A stretch of DNA of 64,000 nucleotides from Linnemannia elongata (taxonomy: Eukaryota > Mortierellomycota > Mortierellomycetes > Mortierellales > Mortierellaceae). The notes beneath the pieces were generated by a model. It was given only the letters and a program-made list of their open reading frames with translations, searched no databases and was not told the origin of the DNA. The stretch covers positions 1,674,001 to 1,738,000 of the forward strand of contig JAXBDG010000007.1 in the NCBI GenBank assembly GCA_036320915.1, in the 5' to 3' direction. Positions 1-10,322 of the stretch are shown here, in pieces (position 1 is the stretch's first letter; every line of letters begins with the position of its first letter). The position numbers and the translations under genes are program-made.

Positions 1-971
1 TATCCAATTGCGAACGTTGTTGATGGTCACTTCAGGGATAGAACACGAGAGAGAATCCCCGAATGAGATCTTGCGCCGCTCAAAATCGACTTCAAGAGCA
101 CCCCAGTGATCCGGCATATGAACAATCGCGAATGCCTTTTCAAGTCGCCCACTCTTGACTAGGTCCTTCTTCCATTCCCAAAGGATATTTTGACCCCAGA
201 GAATGATTTGAAGGGGAGGAATGAAGAGATATCGATCGTTTGCACCATATGACATGGAAAAGAGCTCCATGACTGTACGCACAATCTCATCGTCAATGTA
301 AATCTCTTTCATGAGGTCAAAGGTGTTTGAAATGCCTAGCGACGCGCCAGACGTTGGATTGAATTTCCACATCATGATGCCCGGGGTAGTGTAAAGAAGG
401 GTACGGAACCAATCGGCGAACTCACGGTCGGAATTTACATCGATCCAATTCAGTATCTCTCTGGCCTTGACGATGAAAATGTTCGTGTCCACCGCACCTA
501 GTAAGATCTTGACAGCTGCGGATGTAAAATCGCCTATGCCTTCGATACGAATTCCCCAAGCCCCTTCAGCTTCAACTATAAAAAAAGGATTACTAAAGTT
601 AGCACAGAGTTATATACCAAAAAAAAATGGGAGGGGGGGTTGTCGAATAGTTCAATCCAAAAAATGATGCAAAGGCAAATGAAAACGATATTGTTTATGC
701 GCTTCATACCTAACATGGAGTTGGCTTGCAAAGCAATGTTTCTTGATGGAATAGTCCTGAGGGCTGCGAGTCTGGCCTCATATATCCTCTCCTTGGGTGG
801 CGGGGGCTCATAGATGACCTCAACGTTGGCATTTGTTTTGATATTGGGCAAGGGAATTCCCAGCAACATTCGACCGGTCTGCAACTTTTGCCAGTAAGTA
901 CTGTACATAACCCTTGACTCTTTAGATTTTGGAGGACAGTCCTCAACAGGAATAGGCTCGGTGCTTGACAT
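1..971 (-). CDS. Ulp1-like C48 cysteine peptidase domain protein, 3' end cut by window edge
   Basis: Two exons on the minus strand. Exon 1 is 971..710, starting at ATG 971 (MSSTEPIPVED). The intron is 709..576 with donor GTATGA, branch-point-like CTAAC and acceptor TTATAG. Exon 2 is 575 to the window edge and stays open, so the C-terminus is missing. Near the edge the translation has the pattern DHWGALEVD followed by FGDSLS, which matches the His and Asp boxes of Ulp1/SENP (C48) peptidases (HW...D...DSL). The catalytic Cys would lie beyond position 1 and cannot be checked. If active it would cleave SUMO-like or other isopeptide-linked proteins. C48 domains also occur in many expanded or transposon-linked fungal families, and the setting among repeats suggests an accessory gene. 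The first exon matches no domain I know. Confidence 0.6.
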
Positions 972-1484
972 TCTAGCTTTACAATCAGCACAACATCAAC
1001 TATTAACAACTGCATATTGTTCAAGTGCAACAAGACTGGATATAAGTTTAATACTAACCGGGAACTGCGGGAAAAAGAGATCAGCAAAGGATGGGTCAAG
1101 AGTGTAACAAGTAAGCTCGATGGTTTTTTTCCTATCCTACCTTATCCTATATCAGCTTTTATAGCTTATTGCTGATGTGTCAAAAATAGGAGAAAACCGC
1201 CTTTCCTTTAGCACAAATTACACCTATTCATTATGGATCAAGCAGCTCTAAAGTCTCTTACAAGTGACAGAGAGTACAGGGTTGTCAAAAGTAATCGTCT
1301 TGCGCTGGTATGCTTAAAATTGTAGCGGGACCAGTTTATGTTGCAAGTCCGCAACACATCAATTCCCAGCTGTACCTTTTGCGATGCATCAAAAAAAAAA
1401 AAGATAGAAAGCCAGGTGCCTTGCACATATACTACGGTACCACAATGGTTGGATGCGTATGTATGCTATGTGATGCTCCAGTCC
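972..1484. other. intergenic, no gene seen
   Basis: 5' flank of the Ulp1-like gene up to the start of the minisatellite. Reading frames here are short and on both strands look like chance. I see no RNA gene. Confidence 0.5.
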
Positions 1485-2280
1485 GCTTTCAAGGAAAAAA
1501 AAAATTTTGGAAGGAAGAGAGGCGTCTCGCACACTTCCTACGATATCTTGAAGGATGTATGTACATGCCTGTTCCTCTTTCTAGGAAAAAAATTTTTTTT
1601 TGGAAGGAAGCAAGGCGTCTCGCACACTTCCTACGATATCTTTAAGGATGTATGTACATGCCTGCTGCATACCATGCTCCGTTCTCAAGGAAAATTGTTT
1701 TTGCAAGGAAGAGAGGCGTCTCGCACACTTGCTACGATATCTTTAAGGATATATGTACATGCCTGTTGCATACCATGCTCCGTTCCTCTTTCGGGGAAAA
1801 AATATTTTTTTGGAAGGAAGGGAGGCGTCTCGCACACTTCCTACGATATCTTGAAGGATGTATGTACATGCCTGCTGCATACCATGCTCCGTTCTCAAGG
1901 AAAATTGTTTTTGCAAGGAAGAGAGGCGTCTCGCACACTTCCTACGATATCTTGAAGGATGTATGTACATGCCTGTTGCATACCATGCTCCGTTCCCAAG
2001 GAAAATTGTTTTTGCAAGGAAGAGAGGCGTCTCGCACACTTCCTACGATATCTTTAAGGATGTATGTGCATGCCTGTTGCATACCATGCCCCGTTCCTCT
2101 TTCGGGGAAAAAATATTTTTTTGGAAGGAAGGGAGGCGTCTCGCACACTTCCTACGATATCTTTAAGGATGTATGTACATGCCCGTTGCATACCATGCTC
2201 CGTTCTCAAGGAGAATTGTTTTTGCAAGGAAGAGAGGCGCCTTACACACTTGCTACGATACCTCAATGAATATACATATA
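1485..2280. repeat. minisatellite of eight ~93-109 bp units
   Basis: The core GGCGTCTCGCACACTT recurs at 1521, 1614, 1715, 1824, 1925, 2026 and 2135, with a diverged copy at 2236 (GGCGCCTTACACACTT). Spacings are 93, 101, 109, 101, 101, 109 and 101 bp. Two unit types alternate: a 101-bp form with AAGGAAAATTGTTTTTGCAA and a 109-bp form with TTTCGGGGAAAAAATATTTT. Each unit carries CTACGATATCTT and TGTATGTACATGCC. The many overlapping open frames on both strands are by-products of the repetition. A single related unit lies at 52,262..52,325. Confidence 0.9.
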
Positions 2281-2388
2281 TATGGCTACTCAGCTAGCTT
2301 GATCAAGTATCTCTTTCAGAGTATTGTCTTATTCATAATCATCTGTTGAATAGTGAACTTTGGATTATGCATTTTCATATCAATGGTT

Positions 2389-2400
2389 TGTATATAAAAT
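2389..2400 (+). promoter_or_regulatory. possible TATA element
   Basis: TATATAAAAT about 105 bp upstream of the chosen ATG (2504) of the zinc-finger gene. It supports that start over the in-frame ATG at 2399, which lies inside or next to the element. Confidence 0.3.
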
Positions 2401-2503
2401 GAGGCACATAAATATCCGAAAACATAGCACCTCCGATTCCTCACACATTCTTCATCTTCTTGCCAACCCCATCTCACTAAACCTTCCAGCACCCTCTCTT
2501 GGC

Positions 2504-3439
2504 ATGCCTCGCGGAACCATTTGTTCGTACTATGATTGTGGCCAAGGCCTTCTTGTCCTTGGTCGACCACTATCCAAGGCTCAAAAGAACCACGTTGTAG
2601 CCTACCACACAGACCAACCCATCACATTCATTTGCAGGCATACCGATCAACCAACCACTTTCAATCGACAAATCGCAAAGGGCATGGATTTTGTCTGCTA
2701 CTGTGGATCAACCTTTACCCTTAACTCGTCTCTACAACGCCACTATCAGCTCTGCAAGGTTGCGAAAAACACCGCTCTAGAGGCACTCAAGAAGACGGCG
2801 CAAGTCGATGGTTCGGTTCCTAGACAAGAGAAAGATGTATCTTTACGCTTATCCGACTCAACCGGCGGCATCTCAAGCGCCAGTACCTCAAGCTTCGGCG
2901 CCTCAAGGGGCGGCACCTCGAACGGCGGCACTTCGAACGGCGGCACTTCAAGCAGCAGTACCTCGAGCGACGGCACCTCATGCGGCGACGTCATTGTTTC
3001 ACGTGCGCCCACATCAATGGCCTTGGTGGCTGAACCTACTATCGGGCAGCTTCTGGAGCAAAAAATGATTGAGCGTCATCAAGTTTTCTTGGAGTCATTC
3101 ACCGAGCATACGACAGCCCAGCATGCCAAGTTTATGGCTTCAATGACCGAGAACCATATGACGTTCTTACAGGCTTTCACCACTGCTCAAGTTCAACAAA
3201 GCACCGATCTTCAGAGCGCCCTCGCGGAACAACATCGCAAGGCCTTCGAGCAACAGCGTATTTACCTTGATATCCAGCAGAAAAGGCAAGAAGAGTTGAT
3301 GTACGAACAAAAGCTCACTAGAGATACAGTCAAGAGCCTTTTATCAACAAAGCGTGAAGGATCGTTCACTTTGGAGGTTGATGAACAAGCCCTCAAGAGA
3401 ATTCAAAACGATCCAGTTTACGTTGTTCGTCCTCATTAG
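2504..3439 (+). CDS. C2H2/C2HC zinc-finger and coiled-coil protein, function unknown
   Basis: Single-exon frame; start taken at ATG 2504 (MPRGTICSYYDCG), giving 311 aa. The frame is open further upstream, so an in-frame start at 2399 is possible. Two candidate zinc modules are visible: C-x4-C...H-x4-H (CSYYDC...NHVVAYH, residues ~8-35) and C-x-C-x12-H-x4-C (CYCGSTF...RHYQLC, ~67-87). A Gly/Ser/Thr-rich stretch made of GGTSN/GGTSS-type repeats follows (~125-165). The last ~140 residues are Gln/Glu-rich and heptad-like, so probably coiled coil. It could be a DNA-binding or transposon-derived protein; I cannot name a family. It lies between the minisatellite and a repeat-motif cluster at 3764-3850. 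Confidence 0.55.
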   Translation: MPRGTICSYYDCGQGLLVLGRPLSKAQKNHVVAYHTDQPITFICRHTDQPTTFNRQIAKGMDFVCYCGSTFTLNSSLQRHYQLCKVAKNTALEALKKTAQVDGSVPRQEKDVSLRLSDSTGGISSASTSSFGASRGGTSNGGTSNGGTSSSSTSSDGTSCGDVIVSRAPTSMALVAEPTIGQLLEQKMIERHQVFLESFTEHTTAQHAKFMASMTENHMTFLQAFTTAQVQQSTDLQSALAEQHRKAFEQQRIYLDIQQKRQEELMYEQKLTRDTVKSLLSTKREGSFTLEVDEQALKRIQNDPVYVVRPH

Positions 3440-3907
3440 ACAATAAACGTATATTCTACTATAAAAGCAGCAGAGCAAGTGGGTGTGAGCAAGGGAATAG
3501 AAGGAGACAAGTGTATAGACAGGGGCTTAAGAAACAAGGGTAGAGAACAAGGTACACCCGTGTCAAGACAAAAGAAAGGGGCAAGAAAAGATGCTGTTAA
3601 TGGTACAGGGGAACTGCGGTACTTTTATATGCTTGGTTAAATGGTGATGGCAGCGTGATTGGGGGCCAGATAGCTGAGTGTAGAGGTATGGCAGATGTAT
3701 TTGAGGCAGTGGCACAGAAGCGTTGACAGAGGCTGGTGCCAATGCTTTGAAGGGTGTAATATCGCAACCCGGTTGACAAATTATTTTGCAAAGTGTGACT
3801 GCCGGGTTGTCAGCTAAGGTGAGCAACCCGGGTTGTCGAATAGATTAACCCATGAAAAAAAAATTCAGGTAACGGTTACCTTGCGAACATTGCAAGGGCA
3901 AAAAAGC
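3440..3907. other. intergenic with clustered CAACCCGGGTTG-type motifs
   Basis: No convincing gene. The segment ends with three related motifs: GCAACCCGGTTGACAAATTA near 3764, GCCGGGTTGTCAGC near 3811, and GAGCAACCCGGGTTGTCGAA running on into TAGATTAACC at 3821..3850. The last contains a perfect 12-bp palindrome (3824..3835). Relatives occur at 637..658, 52,469..52,500 and 52,821..52,850. Confidence 0.6.
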
Positions 3908-3978
3908 GTTTCAGGTGGGGTTCGAACCCACGATCTTTGGCTTCGGAGACCAACGCCGTACCACTAGGCCACAGAAAC
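3908..3978 (-). tRNA. tRNA-Arg (CCG anticodon)
   Basis: Read on the minus strand, the cloverleaf folds with acceptor GTTTCTG/CTGAAAC (one T-T mismatch at pair 6), D stem GCC/GGC, anticodon stem TTGGT/GCCAA around loop CTCCGAA (anticodon CCG, reading CGG) and T arm GTGGG-TTCGAAC-CCCAC. There is no intron and no encoded CCA. A LINE fragment starts about 123 bp upstream of its 5' end. Confidence 0.9.
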
Positions 3979-4101
3979 ATCTTGCACAGGAACGTGCCTT
4001 TTTTAGGTGCTCAAACTTTTCCATTTTAAACAGACTATAGACAAAGGGTGTCGTCTGTCATGTGACGAGCGAGGCGCCACCAAAAAAAAAATACTGTGTA
4101 C

Positions 4102-5946
4102 CGACTAGGTCTATGGCCACATACGCGGCTCCCTTACCACACAGATCGGCCCCCTTTGCTTGTCCCCAACAGAGGCGGCGTCCATACGCATGATCCAGGA
4201 CACACCAGTCAACAACTCCACCCCTCGAGCTATATACTCTGACGGATCTCTTCTGAATTCAGGAACATCGGAAGTGTCACTGGCTTTTGGAGTAGTGGAT
4301 CTCGCTCTGGAGAACCCCCTGACAGTACAAGGACGAACGGATGGCCATGCTTCCTCGGCCAAGTCAGAGCTCATAGGTCTACTAGTCGCAGTCTTGTCAG
4401 CACCTCCGGAACAAGACATTGTGGTCAAATTAGACAACGAGTCGGTGGTGGACCAGTACCAACGTCTAGTGAAGAATCGTCGGGATGCCTTACCGAGGAA
4501 ACGATTCAGGAGCACATACGCGGGTATTTGGGCGGTACTATGGCAGGTTGTGGAATCTCGGCCAGGAGGGGTTGAGGTTGTCTGGATCAAAGGACACAGC
4601 AACATCCAAGGTAACGAGCTGGCGGATCAGGCGGCAAAGGCGGCAGCACAGAGCGCTACAGTACCCTTGAAGGTGGATCTCACTCAGCAGGCGGATATCA
4701 CGAGCTTTGCACATTGCTATGGTGCGCTTGTTGAAATCGACCTACGACAACTCCTCAAACAACAAACGACAATCCGACACCACCAGGCCTGGACGTCGCA
4801 GAGACGGGTGAAGAGGGCGATCCCTGACATTGACGACGTGGAGTGGACCTCGACCTTGGCTCATGTTCACGACAGGCGAGCAGTCTTCACCTTTTACAGT
4901 AATAGCAAAGACTCTCATCAACGGACACATCACGTCAAAAAGCTGCATGGAATGTTGCCCACCCTGAACTCCATGCAGGCCCGCAAGCCCAACCTGTACC
5001 CAACATGCCTTTGCCGACGATGCGAGCTTAAGAAGGAGGATAACGAGCATGTCTGGAACTGTCCCTCGGCAGCTGAGACCACCACTACGATCTGGAAGGA
5101 GGCTATGGGCAAGATCGACGATTGGGGTGTACAGGCGACAAACAACTACAATGCAGCCAGGAAGCGAGAACACCAACGCGCGGTGGATAACGGTCGTCAA
5201 GCCCCGCGACCAGTACCCATACACTGGCGACCCCCCGAGATGCAGATCATGTGCGAGGATTCTCCTCTATCGGTGGAGCTCGAGCCGTGCACAGTGGTAG
5301 TCCTGCTCCCGATCGCGATGAGAACCCCAAGTGGAACGTATCGGACCTACTCCGCGGCATCACCCCAAAGAGCATGTTGACCGAATGGTGCGCGGTCTTC
5401 AGAACCCCACAGTCCATCGCCAAGACGGTCCTCCACAAATTTGTTGGCTACCTGGAGACGCAGGCCTCAGAGCGGATCTGGAAACCCCGATGCTCCGCGA
5501 CGATCGCGTGGGAGCAGACCCAGGGCATCTCTGTGAAGGACAAGACATCCAAATACACAGGTCCTCGTGGTGACTGGAGTCAAGGATATGGCTACATCAC
5601 GCGCGATGGTTTCTGCCCGTGTGGCGCTTCGCTAGCCACACATGAGGATCGGACATGCCCTGGAGCGACCAAGAATCCACGAGCAGCTGATGAACGGCTG
5701 TTAGACAGCTTGTTGGGAAGGAGGAGGTTAACATTGATGGAGAGGATGGGAAGAATCCCTTTCATTCGTATCTAGTTTTATTTTCTTCCGTTATTGCTGT
5801 GAAGAGCAGCGACAATTGTTGCGCAGAGCCAGGTTTCGGACCGGACTGTGACTGACGGATGGTTCACTGAAGAGTTTGGTCTGTAGTCCCCTTTACTTCC
5901 AAATGCCTCCTTTGTTCTGTTTGTCAGAGAAATAAAATTGTGTACG

Positions 5947-5980
<34 letters not shown>
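4102..5980 (+). mobile_element. 5'-truncated LINE (non-LTR retrotransposon) with poly(A) tail
   Basis: The element keeps only the 3' end of the LINE polyprotein gene (RNase H, zinc-binding tail), a ~180-bp 3' UTR ending GAGAAATAAAATTGTGTACG, and an A34 tail (5947..5980). The endonuclease and reverse transcriptase regions are absent, as expected for abortive target-primed reverse transcription. The 5' boundary is placed near 4102 because coding similarity starts just after a stop at 4106 and because TACTGTGTAC (4092..4101) is also found at the tRNA-Thr insertion site. The element points away from tRNA-Arg. No clear target-site duplication was found. Related 3' ends lie at 50,929..51,764 on the minus strand. 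Confidence 0.85.
4109..5775 (+). pseudogene. LINE ORF C-terminus: RNase H plus zinc-binding region, frameshifted
   Basis: From 4109 to about 5230 one frame encodes an RNase H1 fold with the four acidic positions in order: YSDGS, AKSEL, LDNES and NELADQ. A C-x2-C...H-x4-C zinc-binding segment follows (CLCRRC...EHVWNC), as at LINE polyprotein ends. The conserved continuation (PDRDENPKWNVSDLL, then HKFVGYLETQAS and CPCGAS...HEDRTCPG) is in another frame to the stop at 5775. The same continuation is seen in the copy at 51.1-51.6 kb. The shift probably lies in the C-run at 5231-5236. There is no native start and no reverse transcriptase, so this is a dead copy. Confidence 0.8.
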
Positions 5981-5984
<4 letters not shown>

Positions 5985-6534
5985 AGTAATTATCGCACCC
6001 CCCCCCCCCCCCCCCTTCCTTCTCGCTCTCTTCTCTTTGGCGGATGATTGATTCGCGACAAGAAAAAAAGAGCGACTCGTGTCTCTCTCTTCTCGTCTCC
6101 ATTCCTTTCATCCCTGCCACGCGTCCAGAGAAAAAAAAATTGCATACGTCGCGTCGTCATTCTCTCTTCTGATTTCAAACATCATGTTGCTCTTTCTACT
6201 TTGAGGACCCCGCTTTTCTTCTGGAGGTTTGACCAGAGTAGGGAAAAGAGAGAAAAAGACGCGTTTTTACCTCGGTATTATTATATTTTTACCTTTTTGG
6301 AAAGAGTCAAGGGGCTGGTTTGAAAATAAAAAAATGTACACAGCATCGTCGTTGCTACTCTTGTCGAGTTCAGATTTTTTTTCAATCTGTCGCAGTTACT
6401 CTCATCCTGAAAGCCTTTTTTGTAGGCGAGATAGAATAAAATTGTACTTGTGAGTGTACTTTCATAGGAATTCTCACTGTATTTTGATACAAAGAAATAA
6501 GCCGCTAATCGGCAGGATGGCGCCTGTTGTGATT
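5981..6534. other. intergenic, low complexity with a C-tract
   Basis: Region between the LINE poly(A) tail and the 3' end of the next gene. It holds a run of about 17 C at 5999-6015 and T/A-rich sequence, and no supported gene. Confidence 0.5.
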
Positions 6535-9500
6535 TCAAAAGAGCTGGGTAAGGTGTTGAGCGGCGTCCTGGGCAGAGATATCGGAGAAAAGTCGAGTAGT
6601 TCCTGTGTTGTTCAGACATAACTGAATCTTAATATCCTGTAGTGCTTGACACTCTCCTAGAAGCTTGGCAAGAAGTGGGACAATAGTCGGATCCGATTCG
6701 CCGTCGATTGTCAACTCTAAAAAGAAAAAGGTGAACTTGTTTGGTAGCGTTTGAAGGAACTGCGCCAGGATTGTGATATCTGCTGGTATGGTATTGGCTG
6801 CCAGATTCAACATATCGAACCTGAATGTCCAGCCGGCTTGAATAGCGCCGAGATAACCCGCTGATAAGTGCTTGTTGCTGAGGCAATACAAATCAATGAC
6901 GGTTGTAGAAAGGTCCTGAATGTTGCTGACTGACAATGTTGACTTTGACCCTGAGAAATATAGTTGAGGCGTTTGTTGTGGATAGTCGGTGAATAATCTG
7001 TGAATATTCTGCAACCACTCAATGAAGTCCTCATCCGAGGAACAGTCAACTTTAACGCTCTCCAAGCCAGTGTTGTTCCTGAGACATCGCCGGAGATCAT
7101 CGAGGATTGGAGTGAGTTGTACTCGCTCAGCAAAGTGGATATGTCGAACTGAGGGGTGGTAAAGTAGCTCTGTGTGGAAATCGCTGCAGTATCGCACATC
7201 GATCGACCGGATCCTGCCGGTGTGCGCCTCCGCCTCCAAAATCGCACGGAAGGGAGGAAGAAAAGAAACCTCTCCAACATCCAACTTGAGTGCCCGTGGC
7301 GGCTTGATCCTTTCCAATACAGACATGAAATAATCCGCAACGGTGTTCATACCGACTCCCTTCAGGTCAAGCTCGGATAACAAGGGACTCGCTTGTAGGA
7401 TGCCAATCAGACGAGGACCCTGCTTCGCCCAATTCGCCATCGACCAGATTAGGAGCTTTCGGACAGTGAGAGTCGTCGGAATAGTGCTAATACTGTTCAG
7501 AAAGCCTTCGTCCCAACCATACAAAGAGAATGACTGAATGTTGCCGCCTGCCATAATCTGAAGAAGTGGATCCGAACGTCGAGAGGTGTTGAAAACATCA
7601 GAAAGAGGCGTCCCGGAGGCGGACTTTATGATAATAACCTCAATGATATTTGTCGATTTGATGGCATCACGGAGGTCCCGGAGATCCTGCATAGATGGGG
7701 TCCACCTGAAACACACCTCTAGGGATTGTACAGAGCGGGAGGAGGCAAGAGCCGTGTAAAAATTCCTTGCGGCAATCGACGTAGAGAGACCGACGCTGAC
7801 TCTCCCAGTGGATTCATCGTACTGTCCTTCAACCGCTTGTATAGCATCCCGGAGATCCTGCGCCGCCTTGGCTCGGTAGTTCTCTCGGTAATGATCGAGA
7901 CAGACCCACTTGACATGACCATTCGACGTGACAATCCTGTACAAGTTCCCGAGCACTCGCCCCTTGTCGCTGGTCTTGAGAAACGACTCTAGCTGTCGAA
8001 GATCTGCGCCTTCCAATGCCTCCAGTCCACCCAGACCTGCGAAAGTCGAGCCTGAATCAGGGGACACCAGCTGGCTTTGGGCTCCTGTCAAATCCTCAAT
8101 GTAGGCAATCGAGCTGTCAACTCGTGGACCAATATCCTTGAGGACGTGGTTGATGCCCTCGGAAAAATCCTTCAAGTCGTCAACAACCTTGAGGTGGCCC
8201 AACGGAGGGGCAACAACGCCGGCAATAGTAGTACCGTACTTGAGCATCTGGAGGAGTATGAGGATGTAAGACCCGTATTTGTCGAAGAACTCGGTCGGAC
8301 GGTCGATGTCGTATCCATCATGGCGGGCGATGTGGATTTCGTGTTTGAGATTGAGATTGGTGGGTCGACCGTCAACTGGCTTAGTGTGTTCGCCGCACTC
8401 GCAAAGGAAATAGAGTGTGAATTGGTTGGCGAATAGGTTCTTGATTCCTCGTCCTAGAGTCTCGGTCCTGCTGATACTTTCCTTGGGCAAGACGATAAAC
8501 AGCCGTGGGATTGGATACTCATGCAACTCATAGGTTTGGGTGAGAATGGCGGCGACCTTGTTCTGGATCAGGGCAAGGCGATTGAGGGCCTCTTGCTGCA
8601 TCCTGATCGAGCGCTCCTGCAGCTCAATCGAGTGTTTCTGCACTTCATCCATTCGTCGAGCTAGGGTATCCGCCTCGGTCTGCATATCGAGAATTCGCAG
8701 CTGCAGTTCCTTGTTCTTGGTGACCTCGGCATGGAGAGCGAGGATCCCTCCACGAAGGTCCTGGTGCATCGCCTGCATCCCATGCATAATGGCGTCGGCT
8801 TGAGCAACTTCTCCAGCTTGAACAGACCTCTCGTAACGGACAAGCTGAGTCGAGGATTCCTGGAGGATGGATTGAGTGCGCTGCAAGAGGCGGCGAGAGG
8901 TTGGCGGTGTGGCGGCGGCAACAACCGTGACAGGCGTGGTGGTCGATGTTATGGATGTATCGTGAATAGCCAATGACTTGACATTGGTATGGGTGTCATT
9001 GCTATCTTGCCCGAAATCATTGGCCGTTGCAATTGATTGGCCAGGGGCAGAGGCAGAGTGAGGAGGCGAATAAGCATAACTGGGCTTTATAACAGGAGGC
9101 GACGATCTCGTGGTGGGAGAGTTGGTTGGATCAGGGGTCGAAGGAGACCGAGGGTCACTACCGTTAGGACCGACCTCGACCACCTCGAGGACAACTCCAG
9201 GGTATTGTTTAATCCGAAGAGGTGTGCACCTATGAACGCGAAAAGATTAAACATCGCGATCCTTAGGAATATACCCAATAGGGGGGGGGGAAAGCAAGAT
9301 ACCAACCGACATTTTATTCCCAAATGGCGAAATCAACTATTCTTATTTTTTCTTTCTCCACGTACCATTCTTGCTGAGCGTTGCGGACAAAGGTGACCAT
9401 GGTGTTCCCACGTTTGATATGATGGGCGTTGGGGAACAGAATCTGAATATCACTCCAGTAGACGACTGGTTGGTTTGTCTCGGGGTCAAGCGAGGCCTCG

Positions 9501-9556
9501 ATGTCCTGCACGGGGCCGTTGAGTCCTTGTCGGAAGGACTGGTACTCTTCTGCCAT
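6535..9556 (-). CDS. large coiled-coil / LRR-like protein of unknown function (961 aa)
   Basis: Two exons: 9556..9366 and 9229..6535. The intron (9365..9230) has donor GTACGT and acceptor TCATAG, and the join reads NAQQEW-CTPLRIKQYPGVV in perfect frame. Reading through the donor instead would stop at 9314. Regions: N-terminal globular segment (1-80), Ser/Thr/Pro-rich linker (~80-170), Gln/Glu-rich coiled coil with MQTEADTLARRMDEVQKHS (~180-290), a conserved-looking central block (PRLFIVLP...LYFLCECGEHTK...EFFDKYGSYILILLQMLK, ~300-420), and a C-terminal half with spaced Leu blocks like a degenerate leucine-rich repeat solenoid. I recall similar central blocks in large repetitive Mortierella families but cannot confirm this. 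No signal peptide or membrane segment, apart from the hydrophobic stretch after DKYGSY. No nucleotide-binding motif is visible. Confidence 0.75.
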
Positions 9557-10322
9557 TGCTTGCGATTGAGTTGAACGTGATGTGAATGGGTGATGTTAGT
9601 CGTGAGGATGAAGAGGTGAGGTGTGGTGATGATGGCAAATTAATTTCTGAAATGTGACAAATGGGAAGGTTGGAATGTGTGTGCGGAAGAAGAGGGGAAG
9701 AGTTTGGACGCAACAAAAAAAAAAAAAAGCAGAGAGAAGAGAGAGAGAAGTCACTCAATTTTTTTTTTACATAATGCTTGTGACACACATAGTTCATTTC
9801 TTGTTTGTGCATCGTACGATGGGAGGACGACAAAAAAGAACACCTTCTTTGTATCCGTATGGCAGCGCCAACGAATTTTTGTGTTTTTGCTGGCGAACAA
9901 TCAAGCACACCATCGAAAAAAAAACAAAGAGACTCTTTATGTCCAACACTCCTCACGATATCAATAACGCGAAAATGAGCATGAGACAATCTTGCGTTGT
10001 GATTTGGTACCTGAACGCCACCAACCCCTTCTAAAATACCTGAGAAGAGAACGAGAGGATCATCACTGAGCACAGACACACACATCCTTAGCTAGTTAGC
10101 TTTCTCCCTCACACCTTCAAGCCTTTAAATGAGGCTTTCCTTAGTTTCGCTTGTTCAAAATGTTGTTTTCCGTGTTTATTCTTTCTTCTGATAAAGGACG
10201 TATATGTACCCTGTGCAAACATGCGCGTTTAGATATCCAGCTCGGTCCTGCTCCTGTGATGATCCAGAATGCGCAATTCTCACTCCACGCGCCAAAAGGT
10301 ATCAAGGCTTTCCATGAATCCC
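9557..10322. other. intergenic, promoter side of the 961-aa gene
   Basis: Holds the 5' flank of the minus-strand gene starting at 9556 and the 3' flank of hog1. A/T runs only; overlapping short frames on both strands look like chance. Confidence 0.5.

Noticed and set aside
1485..2280. CRISPR-like repeat array
   Set aside because: Repeats are ~100 bp, contiguous and without unique spacers of constant size, in a eukaryotic genome with introns.
1310..2297. Several overlapping 60-205 codon open frames on both strands
   Set aside because: All are translations of the minisatellite units in different frames; the repeated HTSYDILKDVCTCL-type peptides follow the DNA period.
7726..8436. Plus-strand open frames opposite the 961-aa gene
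   Set aside because: Antisense shadows of a long, consistently coding minus-strand exon.
9314..9556. Separate small gene of 80 codons
   Set aside because: A GTACGT donor at 9365 joins its first 191 nt in frame to the large downstream exon; the stop at 9314 lies in the intron.
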